64,000 bases of DNA. Source: Daphnia pulex (Eukaryota > Arthropoda > Branchiopoda > Diplostraca > Daphniidae). Numbering within the stretch: the first letter of the stretch is position 1; the number at the start of each line of letters is the position of its first letter. The stretch spans positions 5,213,001-5,277,000 of the forward strand of contig NC_060022.1 of NCBI RefSeq assembly GCF_021134715.1. The letters are read 5' to 3'. Below are positions 49,572 to 61,071 of this stretch, piece by piece. Position numbers and translations under genes: made by a program. The notes beneath the pieces were generated by a model. The model was not told the DNA's origin, did not search any database, and saw nothing but the letters and a program-made list of their open reading frames with translations.

Positions 49572-50021
49572 ATGGTCCGTTTGATGTTTGAGCTGTTTGT
49601 GGTGTTGCTGTTTGGTGTGAAGTGGGTTTGCAGTCATTTTCAACTTGAGAGATGCGCTGAAATGGAGCTTCGTCAGACTTGCAGTTCAACATCATACTTC
49701 AATGTGTTATTTCCCTATGTTTGTGTCCGTGCAGTGTTGAGCTGTTGGGCAAAACGGTCAATGTTGTCTGATGGCTGTCAGGCATATTTATCTGCTGCAT
49801 TTTGTCAATATGTCGTCTCTTGCTACCTGTACGTTGAGGTAGTGCTTGATGAACAGTATCATTTAATTTTTCAGTCGTTATTGCAGCCCAAGCTGGTGAA
49901 AGATCTTTTTGCATCAAGTAAATCTGACTGTTTTTTGTTGTTGTTGTTGGAGTGTTACGGAAGTTGCGTCATTATTGTGTTGAATTGTCATTGTGACTGC
50001 AGTTCACCGTTTATAATTTAG
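49572..50021 (+). other. 149-codon open frame in the left arm, unknown
   Basis: An ATG-initiated frame of 149 aa, directly preceded by an acceptor-like TTGCTTTGTAG. It is hydrophobic and Cys-rich, with the stretch VVLDEQYHLIFQSLLQPKLV. I recognise no domain. The inverted counterpart in the right arm (about 51541-51990) has lost the ATG (ACG instead) and has an in-frame TAA where this copy has AAA, plus later frame changes. It is therefore either a fragment of a once-coding repeat unit or a chance frame. Confidence 0.25.
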
Positions 50022-50670
50022 GAAGGGGAAAAAAACAGAATTATGGGGAATTTATGTCAAACAAATAATAAACTTGCTTTCGGGATTGGGAAAGGAATGT
50101 GGAGGTTGTCAGGTGGCAAGGTGGTGACTTGAATTTTCATATCTCAAAATATAATGAGGTATGTTAAAATGTGCTGATGCGAAAAATGTGGATAAAATCT
50201 TTATAAATCCACAACAACTTCTATAATGTTAAAACCTATTACCTAATTACCCTAAAATCATACAACATCTAAAATCCTTTTACACAGTAATTTTATAATC
50301 TCCTAACTCACTATCCTAAAACAAAATACCCAACTAAACCATATCCCTACAACATCCATATTCCTTCAACCTATTACCTAATATACCTATAAACACAACT
50401 GTTGTATGATTTTTGGTCAATTAAATAATATGTTATAACATTATAAAAATTTTTGTAGATCTATAAACTTAAATCCTCATTAATCGTTATATAACATTTT
50501 AACAAACTTCATTATATTTTGAACTATGAAAATTCAAGTTAACAACCTGCCGACTAACAACCACCACATTTTGTTCCCAATCTCGTAAACTTATTTATTA
50601 TTTGCCATAAATTTTTCATAATTTTTTTATTACCCCTTTCTAACTTTATGAACGGCAAATAGCCGTTACA
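50020..50670 (+). mobile_element. Inner palindromic MITE-like unit, left copy
   Basis: The unit has its own imperfect inverted ends. The left end begins near TTCACCGTTTATAATTTAGG, and the right end carries CTAACTTTATGAACGGCAAA, whose complement resembles the left end. Both ends carry the shared stretch around CATTATATTTTGA and TGAAAATTCAAGT in opposite orientation. Between them, about 50235-50400 is almost free of G on this strand. There is no coding capacity. It resembles a non-autonomous foldback or MITE. No target-site duplication could be defined. Confidence 0.5.
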
Positions 50671-50874
50671 ATAACGATGACAGTAGCAACACAAAATTAA
50701 TAAATTATTTATAACAAATTATATTTATAATAATAAATATTATTAAACAATTAAAATTTTTTTTCCTATGAAAAGGTAGACTAAATATTTTTAATTATTG
50801 ATAATTATTAAATAATTATCTTTTGGATATTTGTTGGGGTCCCATTGTTTATTATTATGCAGATTTGTCTTTGT

Positions 50875-51560
50875 AACAGCTGTTTGCCGTTCATAAGTTA
50901 GAAAGGGGAAATGAAAGAATTATGAATACTTTATGGCAAATAATAAATAAGTTTACGAGATTGAGAACAAAATGTGGTGGTTGTTAGTTGGCAGGTTGTT
51001 AACTTGAATTTTCATAATTCAAAATATAATGAAGTTTGTTAAAATGTTATGTAACGATTAATGAGGATTCCAGTTTATAGATCTACAAAAATTTTTATAA
51101 TGTTATAACATATTATTTAATTGACCAAAAATCATACAACAGTTGTGTTTATAGGTATATTAGGTAATAGGTTGAAGGAATATGGATGTTGTAGGGATAT
51201 GGTTTAGTTGGGTATTTTGTTTTAGGATAGTGAGTTAGGAGATTATAAAATTACTGTGTAAAAGGATTTTAGATGTTGTATGATTTTAGGGTAATTAGGT
51301 AATAGGTTTTAACATTATAGATGTTGTTGTGGATTTATAAAGATTTTATCCACATTTTTCGCATCAGCACATTTTAACATACCTCATTATATTTTGAGAT
51401 ATGAAAATTCAAGTCACCACCTTGCCACCTTGCCACCTGACAACCTCCACATTCCTTTCCCAATCCCGAAAGCAAGTTTATTATTTGTTTGACATAAATT
51501 CCCCATAATTCTGTTTTTTTCCCCTTCCTAAATTATAAACGGTGAACTGCAGTCACAATG
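50875..51560 (-). mobile_element. Inner palindromic MITE-like unit, right copy
   Basis: The inverted copy of the unit at 50020-50670, nearly identical to it base for base over its full length. The same middle segment is almost free of C on the + strand. It ends at AAATTATAAACGGTGAACTG. The two copies flank the AT-rich loop at the axis of the larger palindrome. Confidence 0.5.
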
Positions 51561-54090
51561 ACAATTCAACACAATAATGACGCAACTTCCGTAACACTCC
51601 AACAACAACAAAAAAAAAAAAACAGTCAGATTTACTTGATGCAAAAAGATCTTTCACCAGCTTGGGCTGCAATAACGACTGAAAAACTAAATGATAATTT
51701 TCATCAAGCACTACTTCAACGCCAGTGCAGGTAGCAAGAGACGACACGTTGACAAAATGCAGCCGACAAAATACGTCTGACAACCATCAGACAACATTGA
51801 CTGTTATGCCCAACAGCTCAACACAGCACGAACACAAACATGGGGAAATAACACATTGAAGTATGATGTTAAACTGCAAGGATGACGAAGCTCCATTTCA
51901 GCGCATCTCTCAAGTGGAAAATAACTGCAAACCCACTTCACACCAAACAGCAACACCACAAACATCAAACTGACCGTGGAATCCTACAAAGCAAAAGAAC
52001 GGTAATGAACCAATAACATTTTGAAATGTGAAAAAGATACCAGAAATAAAATTTACAAAGCAAACAAAATATGCAAGACATGTTTAACTTTAGTTTACAT
52101 TCGTAATATAAATGTTTCAAACACTTAGTAATTAAGGCAAAGATTTACTTCAAATTTACATTAAACTATAGAAAAATAAATCAAGAAGATGACCAAAGAT
52201 GAAGATTTCATTTTAAGTTTTTAAGAATGAAGGGAATTTCTGTACTGTTTGATCAAATGTAATTTACAACTCTGCACAAGCTGATGTTCTTTTCATAAAA
52301 GCTGTCTTATTTAGAAGCAGGAAGTAGTCTAATTTAGATTACTAGAGAAAAAAAATATGAAGATGACCAACGATCACTTCGTGAAAATTTTCTTTAAACT
52401 TCCAATTTGAAAAAAAAAAAAAAAAAAAAATGTGAAGGATGACAAACAAATCATGTAAAACCACACGTCCATAGACTTAACTGAAAGTTACAATACTGAA
52501 GCAAACAAATCTACCCTCTGGTCTACCATTACTTGACCTTAAGAGAAATAAATGAATAAAGGCCTAGTTACCTTATCATTTCTGGTTTCTGCATGAGACG
52601 CCTCAAACTGTTTCAACAGCTAATATGTTCACACCTTCCACCAACTGGCTGCAGCTCATACTCAGATGCTGTTAAAACAATTGAAAAATATTAAATTTAT
52701 ATTGAGAAGGTAGTGTCTTGTTAGATGTAATATAATGAAAGGGATAAAGTCAAACTAAACAGTCACTCGAAACTACAAGAATGCACAATCTTGGAATTGT
52801 GCTCACTTTAGCTTCAACTTATCATAAGTGGCTGCAACATATATGTTGTAGTTGAGGGCTTGAGGAAATAATATACTTCAATTTAGATTACTAGAGAAAA
52901 ATAAATCATGAAGATGACCATAGATCTCTTTGTGAAAGTTTTCTTTACATTTTTCAAGTTAAAGCGGAATTTCTGTACTGATCGATTAGAAACCGACAAC
53001 AAAACTTCCACAAAAGCTGTCTTATTTGGAAGCATGATTTAAAATGTCACTCTTTTCGACATCAAGAACAAAATGCTAACTTACTTGATTTACCTTAGAA
53101 GTACAACCATTTCAGATTTCCTGTTTTCATCACATTATTGTCAATTGCAATATAATAGAGACCCTCTCAAAGACGCACCTTCATGACACGGCAGCGATCA
53201 CGTGGAGAAAGACAAGATCTTCGACATGCTTATACAAAAAAAAATTAAGTAGATTAGTAAATGGACTTCAAAAAGTCAAAACTCTCAAAATTGACTTATA
53301 ACTTGCTTTAGAATTGTTCACTTTCGATTCAACTTGGTCGAATGGCGTGGAAACATTTTTTAAATGTAAAAGCGACGAACACCGTCATGAAGCAGAAACA
53401 CATTCCCGTACACTGTCTCAATAACAACTGGCGGCTTCATCACTCAGGAACAGACACTCCGCCACCTGGTGGACGCAATTTTACACATCTAGACAAGCGA
53501 CATATTCCAGAAAATTTGCATAAAATTAGCAATCAAGTTGACAGAAAGTCGAATCACAAAAATCCCTCAAAATTAAGCATTTTTACTTCACAAGAACTTT
53601 ACTGGAATTTTATTTTTATTTCTTTTCTAATTATATTAGAAATTTTGCAGAAAAATGTATAGTAAACATGTTTTTCAATTAATAAAAAAAAATAAAAGGA
53701 TGAAAATCAAATAATGTAAAGCCACATGTCCACACTCCACAGACTTCACTGAAAGTTACAATACTGAAGCAAATGGATCTATTCTCTCGTCTCCCGTTTC
53801 TTAATCTATAGCTTTCTAATAAAAGAGAAATGAATGAACATAGTTACCTTTTTGTGAATCATTTCTGGTTTCTGCATGGGATGCCTTACACACTAAATAC
53901 AACAGCTGACTTGTTCACACCTTCCACCAATTGGCTACAGCTCATACTCAGATGCTGTTAAAACAATTGAAAAAATATTAAATTAATATTGAGAAGGAAA
54001 TTAATATGAAAGGCATTTAGTTAAACTAAACAGCCCCTCAAAACTACAAGGATACTCTATATTTGGAATTTTTACTCATGTTGCCATTCT

Positions 54091-55550
54091 AATTTCATAA
54101 ATTTTACAATGGAATCTACACTTAGCAAGACTTCCTAACTAAAAACAGTAAGTCTAGTTTAACCCCATGGAAATTGTATCGTAAAACCACATGTCCATTG
54201 AAGATGCAACACAGTCGATTCTATAACAAAATAGGATCTAGATCTACTCTGTCAACAATTGACTATATTTAAATGGGAATCAGTTGACATAACACACTTA
54301 CTTTTCCTTCAAGTGTTTCTGCATGGGTTTTTGATACGTACATAGTACATACCGATACAAGTAGCAAGCAACGACATCACATCAGTTTCAGGCCACGTAA
54401 TAACTGATAAGGTTATTAGGCAGATTTGAAATTGCAGGCTAGATCTCCTGTAAATAAACATGTAAAAATTTTACGTATAGCAAACCATACAGTCTCGTAA
54501 CGAAACAAAACCTTTTGACTTAACTTTCATAATGGAACATTGTAATACGTCCTCACTGAGTGTTTCGGAAACGAATGACCAAATTTATGAAGAGAAGGAA
54601 AATATACAAGGTTGTCAAATCTTTATTTCCTGTAACAAGAATTGTTTTTAGTTATTTTCTTTTCTTTTCAACAAAGAAACATGCCAGGGGTTCAAATTTT
54701 CTAATGGCTAATTTTCGCTAATTTTTGTAATTGTAATAAGCCCGCACGAATTGTCAGCTCCCTCATATTATTAACTAGGTTTTTCTATCTGTGTGCACAA
54801 GTTTGTACTAAATTCGCCACAAGAAAACGATGTCACTAATTTCATTTCTGGGTACTTTTTTTAAATATTTTTCCACACTCCACTGGTGTTCGGAATATAA
54901 TTTCACCAACCTCATTGGCTCATTGCCATCATTCAAAAATTTTGTTCTGAATAATATTGCAAGATTTCACGCCTGATCTACAGTAATCAGCAACGAGCCG
55001 CGACGACTTGCACTAAATTGGTGACGTGATGATATGTGTATTTGCCAAGACGTCTTTTTTTCCCCATTTATTCGTTTGCCTTAACAGCAGCATTCAGAAA
55101 TATGGTATTATTTTGGAAAATGAGTTGCCTCTTATGCACACACACAGACACGCACAAAATGTTATGGATGCACAACAGAAAAGATTTGTTTCGACGATGT
55201 ACGAGATTTCGGTATAAGGGGAAAGAAAATAGGAGACAAAGAAGGCACGATTGCACTGCATGATGAAAGGCGGCACTGGAGGGATCGGGACATTCTCGAG
55301 GCTATGATTCATTGGGGAAAGGGTGCGCTGAATCAATTCGCAGGTGATTGAACTATTTACAGTGTGTCACGGAATCCTGTCCGTTAACTATCGTCGGGAG
55401 CGTAAATAATTGAAAATAAACAAGAATAAAATAATCAAGACAACACTAATAATAAATGGAATTATTTGTTTTTAAACATTAGATGGAATTATTTTTCGTC
55501 TTGGGCGAACTGTTATTCGATGAAGTTTGTGCTTGTGGTGATGAAATTGA
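54091..55550. other. Intergenic DNA right of the inverted repeat
   Basis: AT-rich, with no supported gene. A weak third relic of the repeat unit may lie at about 54180-54335, where gtaaaaccacatgtccat and tgtttctgcatggg recur in the same order as in the right arm. The last few hundred bases are the 3' flank of the minus-strand protease gene. Confidence 0.45.
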
Positions 55551-58500
55551 CTAGCGAATGTTTTGCTGGATCCAGTCAACAAAATGGGGAATGTTGGTAT
55601 ATACTCCCGGCAGTGACTCCCGAGCGCACCCGATGCCCCACGAGACCAGACCAATCAGGGTAGATCGACCATCCTTATCAATGGTCAATGGTCCTCCGGA
55701 ATCACCCTGTAAATGATTTGGTCAGCAATCTTGATTTAAAAAGCTTGCGATTGGCTTCAATATTTACTTGGCAAGAGTCACGACCGCCCTCCTTGTAACC
55801 AGCACAGGTAAAGACATTATAGATAGTCTCCCGCCGGCCTGCATCTTTATACCATTTCTGGCAATCACCGTTGTCAATAACGCGGACGTCGACTGCTTGC
55901 AAGACGTCCGGCACTGTCGCTCCACCTTTAAATCAAACAAGAAAATTCCCGTTGAGGAAAAAACCAAAACAAATTTAAAACATCAGGAATGAAAGGATAA
56001 ATAACCGTGAGTTGTGCGACCCCATCCTGTAACGGTTCCGGTTTGTCCGACGTAGTTAGAGTTTGCGGGTGGTAGACACACTGGGATGATGTGCTCCTTG
56101 TAGACTACGTCGCGTTTAAGTTTCAATAAGGCGATATCGTTCTGGAAGTCAGCCGGATTGTAGTTTGGATGAACCTGTCGAACACAAAAGATTTAGTTTA
56201 CTCCAATTCACAGTGATTATTCAGTTAAACGCACCTCTTTGCGATCGATATCGTAGTCCTCATGAGGTTGAGGCTCGTTGGTGTCTTTCATGTTCCATTC
56301 GCCCAGTCGAACTCGAATCCCCGACGTGGCCGTACTGCGTTCACAACCAAAAACGAGAGTGAGATTTCCCTTCCGTACAGCTTTAAGGATCCCGATGTTG
56401 ATACCTGTGTACGCAGTGAGCAGCTGTTATCACCCAGCGGTTGTTGATGAGAGCACCACCACACGAGACCCTCCTGGAGAGATAACTGGTCTTGACGATC
56501 GACGCCTGCCGCCACCATTCATATTTGGAGAATGTTCATCAAAAATTAGTTTGGCGATTCTTAATAAATGGAATTGTTGGGATTATTTTTCATTTTACCT
56601 GCCATGGAACTTTTCCGAAGCTTGTATCGTGACCACCGACGATTCGATTCATACGAGTGTAGGTCAGTCCGCATTCTAGAATCACAAAATAGTTTGTTAA
56701 GTTTGGGCTTTTGACAGATTTTAAAAAGAAGAAAAGTGAAAAAAAAAACAAGCGTTGCTGGCTCCCATCTTCGGCGCATTAAAAGGTACACAGTGACGGT
56801 AAATAAAATGTTGAGCAATTGTGTGTGTGAAACAAAATCTACAGTTCGACAGTGTTTACGCTAACTACGTGCTGTGTTCCATAAATCCGGATGGCTTTGC
56901 GTGTTTTGTTTGAAATTCCCGCGTTGGTGCAACATCTCTGTAGATGTTTTATATCTACTGTTTGCTGCGCCGATGGATGTGCGGTAATCACAACTCGTGC
57001 ATTCTCCAAGGCACGTAGTCAGCCCTACCACTGGGTCTGGTGTATTGGGTGGACGGGCTGCTTGAACTGGGTCGAGTCGGTCTCAACAACAGGTTGAAAG
57101 ACGGTGGTCGGAAAAAGACCAAAGACGGACCGTTCAACAGCGTCGGTCGTCGCGTCGTCACGGAAGTCGTGGTAGTAGTAGTCGTCGTCGTCGGAGCTGA
57201 TTATGTGATGTGTTTTGATTTGTTATGTGTCAATGATTTTGATTACGTCAGAACCCACCCAAAGAATGATTTAAATATACAAAAATAAAAAAGAAATAAA
57301 GAAAATGTTTAAGAAAAGAATAGAAAACTGCACTGAGATCAAGGCCATTGGCTTGTCACAATGTGTTTGGGAAAAAGTTGACAATGATGATTGACATGCG
57401 ATACTACTATTCAAAGTTACAAGGTCTTAAAAAAAAATGGCCAAGGCCAAAATGATTTGGGTTGTTGACGTTTTGTCCGAAAGTCAAGTCAATTGTTTGG
57501 TTATTTCTTCTTTTCGTCCGAATGGTTGGGGGGTGAAGGAGGACAACTTACTTGCGTCATTCAGTGAAAAAACCGGTGCCTGGACAGAATTTTCATTGTC
57601 GGCGGATTTGGGCACGCAACACTGCCAGAGAGGGCCGCCGTTGCAAACATCCTTAGTTACACCACCTGCGAGGGTGCAGGCCAAACTCAGGCCGCAATTG
57701 TACTTGACACCCTTGTACTCGCAGCTAGGTTGTATCACTAAATTTGGTAGCCATACAGACGCAAACATCAGCCAGGCATTAACAAAAAAGAAACAGAAAA
57801 TAACAAAAAAGCAAAACCACAACAAGCACAGACTGTGCGTTGTCAACGATATAGTAGAGAGCGAGGGAAACCATCGGTACGCCAAACCTTAAAAGAGGAA
57901 AAAAAAAAACCAACGGAGAAGACGCCGAAAAACCCTAACCGACTTTCTCCTTAACGCATATCGTTCTCACTCATCAACTTCATGTACTAGCCGTCATGTA
58001 CTAAGGTACAGGTACAAATAAAGAAAGTCATGTGATATAACTCTATGGCTCTATCCATAGTAGACCAGAATCAGCCTCACGGCGAGCTCGTGATGAAATG
58101 TTTTCGCTTTCACCTCCCCCCCCCCCCCCCAATATCGCGCTGAGAAAACGGGAGCGCCGGAGTGGATCGGAAATCCGCATCCGTGATCGCCATATAAAAG
58201 AAGGAGAGAAAAGAAGATCTGGCTATGATATGCAAAGCCAGTCGGGAATCTACTTAACCATAAAAAAATACAACCGTAAAAACAAACAAACAAACAATCG
58301 TCCGTCGTCAGGTAGCGTCGGAATACTATATGGAAATGAACCTTTAAACTGTCGATGAACAGTTGGTTTCTTGGGACGTTTGTTATGAGATTGAAGAGGA
58401 CGTTGTTCGTGATTGAAATGATTGCCAGGAGGTAGATCTGATGGGAACTTGATTGAATTCTTTGGGGGCCTTTTGACGGGTGGCCCGGGGAAATTCAAAT

Positions 58501-58927
58501 GAGAAGGGATCTGCTGTGGCGGAAGAAGAGGAGGTGGGCCCTGATTATGAAAATTGCCTCCGTGCTGATTATAATGATGATGGATGTTGAAATTGGGCTC
58601 TTGATTATTGAAGAAATTTGGCACAACACCGTTGAATAAAGGCTCGAATGGTTTCAGGAAGGTGTCGACCGGATGAGGAAACCGACTGTTTTGCTGTCCA
58701 TTTGGAGGCCCTCGACGGTTGTTCGGCGGAGGACGAAAGGCCAGTGGAGGAGCTGATTCGCCGACAATTTCATCGTCATCCTCCGGAAAGACGACAGTTC
58801 CACTGTAGAGCTCGGATTCGGACTGGCTCGTCAACTGGGCCCTAGTCGTATCCAGGTCAGAGAGGATGAGTAGGGCACAAATGAGAGCCAGCACGGCCGT
58901 CAAGGGAGAAATCCGCAGGATGTTCAT
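55551..58927 (-). CDS. Secreted trypsin-like serine protease with clip-like domain
   Basis: Nine exons join in phase: about 58342-58927, 57552-57737, 57029-57196, 56599-56675, 56405-56505, 56235-56334, 56006-56174, 55768-55925 and 55551-55706, giving about 566 aa. The ATG at 58927 starts [20 protein letters not shown], a signal peptide, followed by a Pro/Asn/His-rich region. Six cysteines at about residues 201-236 form a clip-like knot (CEYKG...CGLSLAC...[10 protein letters not shown]). A Thr-rich linker follows, then [15 protein letters not shown], the activation site (cleavage after Arg324). His369, Asp419 and Ser518 (TAAHC, NDIALL, GDSGGP) complete the triad, and Asp512 predicts cleavage after Lys/Arg. 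Such enzymes act outside cells in cuticle or epithelial remodelling, clotting or immunity; which one is unknown. The exon 1 donor is uncertain (58341 or 58326). Confidence 0.88.
58112..58130. repeat. Poly-C tract
   Basis: A homopolymer of about 17 C residues, on the edge of indel-prone sequence in an intron of the protease gene. Its exact length should be treated with caution. Confidence 0.9.
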
Positions 58928-61071
58928 TCTTCTATTTGGCTGTGGACGAACGTACTATAATGCACTCAATAGGGAGGGATGGGTCGAAAACAATGTTGGA
59001 GGTCACTATTGGCTTTCACGCCGAATCATCCGAAACACACAATTGGAGAGTGTCTGGGGTTGGCGAGAGCGGACAAACTATTCGATCCTTCCCGTAGTCG
59101 CTACTGAGCTCGACTGATCAAACTCAGATGGAAACCCCCCACTTTATAAAGAAGTACCGCAGTCGAGAAAGAGAGAAGGCGAATGAAGAGGAGAAAGAAG
59201 AATATACAACAGAAAAAAAGAACACCACCTTATTTTCAACAACAATCTCTAACTCAAGGCCCTGCTGTTGGGTGTGTGTTTTTCGGAGGGAGGGTTTCAC
59301 TTCCAACACGAGAGAAGAGGAGGTCGGCTGCGTTGGTTTTCTTTTTCATGCCTTCAAGAGGGAAAACGAATGGGTGGGCAAGAAACTTTCACCTTCTGAA
59401 CATCGCCGGCGCACTATACTCGGGAAAATTCGTTGTCTGCGACCAGCAGCAGATGAGGCAAGGAAGAAAAACAAAAACAATAGGCTGCATCAGATATGCA
59501 AGCAGGTAAAGGAGGAATACGGGCAGGTGTTTTTTGGGTCAACTTTAAATCGATTTTTAAACAAAACTCGAGGCTTTACTCCGAATTGTGCTATCGCGAT
59601 ATGTAAATTATAGACGCAATAAAATATATTTCCAATCATCATTTGTATAAAGTAGGCAAACAGCTTCCAGGGAAATATAACAGCAGACGGGCGAGTATTA
59701 AAGCTACCAGCCAAATCTAATGGGTGGAAGAAACTCAATTTCCCTTTGCTTTTACTTTCCCTCAAATTCCCTGAAAATGATAGTTGTTATAATTCTTTTA
59801 TGAAATATAAACACAGTCGATTAAAGATTTGATTGCATTATATGTCGTAAAAACACCTTCATTGAAAAAAGGGAAAGACAATTTGGTCTTCCGCAAAGGT
59901 GGCAAAATCAGAATAATTGCAAAATACAAGAAATCAATATGAGAAATGACTTGGTTAAGAATTTCAGTCACATTGCACATATTACTTGTGACAGAATGAA
60001 GACAGAAATCTAACCCATATATCATATCGATTTCTAGACTTTCATCTTCTAGATCGTTTCATTTTCCCCTCGGGCGAAATAATAGTACGACACAAGGTGT
60101 ACGGTGATGAGGTCTGTTGTCCAAGGAAGAAAGAGCTTTCTTTCACCAACTTTCTGCCTTCATTAATGCCAAAGACAAACCACCTCTTTGGTTGATGGGA
60201 AACAAACGCATTTACCGCTCGCGATTCGGGATCGACCTAGCTTTCTATTCTATACTACATCTGTTTTTTTTCCTTCTAGTGAAGTTTTCAGTTACTTTTT
60301 TTTCTATCTCACTTTAGAATAAATTGAACATACCAGGAGAAAGAAAGAAAGAGATTAAATAAATTAAAAGAAGAAAGAGTTGGCTTCATTTCTTGACCTT
60401 CAGTAGCAGCTGGGAAGTACCACTATGATCCCGCGTCCGCTTTTTGTGTCAAAAAAACAAACATTGAAAACTTCACAACCTTGTGTCCTGCATATAATCT
60501 ATAGAGTGAACCGATCATAATCTGGACGGTCACCGGATGGTGTCGTATTTAGGTTAGAGCCGTAACTTTCCTTTTCTCTTTTTGTATTTCTAGTCTATGT
60601 GTGCTGCCCCTCTTTGCTTCTTCATTTTCTCTTTCTTTCGTTTTGATATAATCTCTTTTCATTCCTGTTTCATGGACGGAAAGACATCGGTAGGGGTCTC
60701 GACTTTATGGTATCAAAATTCAATCAAGGGGATATTATTAGGTCTGTATATTGTGCTGGGCAGTAGAGCCTATCCCGTTTCACACCATCGGTCAGCAGCT
60801 GTTATGAGCTTTTATTTTCAGAACCGTTTCTCCCGAGAATCATGGATCGGAAGAGAAGAAAAAAAAACCGTGAGCATCACGAAATTCTCCGTTAACTCAT
60901 TATAATTGCCTATTTGTTTTGATGCTTTCCCCTTCTCGTTTTCTCCTTCATCTCTTAAAAATGGCTCCTACCAATGGTTTTCTTTTCTCTCTCCTCGTAT
61001 CGTTAACAACAATGTTGCTGAATAGCTGCAATTATATTCACAAAAGAACTCAATCAAAGTGGGGCACTTAC
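58928..61071. other. Intergenic or intronic DNA upstream of the protease start exon
   Basis: No supported exon. If the exons at 61072-62506 belong to the protease gene, this stretch is an intron. Otherwise it should contain the protease promoter, just right of 58927. The sequence is AT-rich with several A/T and CTT runs. Confidence 0.45.

Larger units (their letters stand above)
47370..54090. repeat. Large nested inverted repeat centred near 50770
   Basis: Sequence left of the centre reappears inverted on the right. Examples: 47706-47760 pairs with 53415-53469, 49572-50021 with 51541-51990, and 50341-50401 with 51140-51200; the last pair fixes the axis at about 50770.5. The inner 0.85 kb of each arm looks nearly identical. 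The outer parts carry many substitutions and indels, with the right arm about 370 nt shorter by 47.7 kb. Each arm also contains a direct repeat: the segment with donor-like GTAACT and a downstream AACTTTCAGTGAA stretch recurs at about 47370 and 48590 on the left, and about 52575 and 53855 on the right. The central loop, about 50685-50860, is very AT-rich. It may be a foldback-type mobile element, an inverted duplication, or partly an assembly effect. No transposase was recognised. Boundaries are approximate. Confidence 0.85.
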
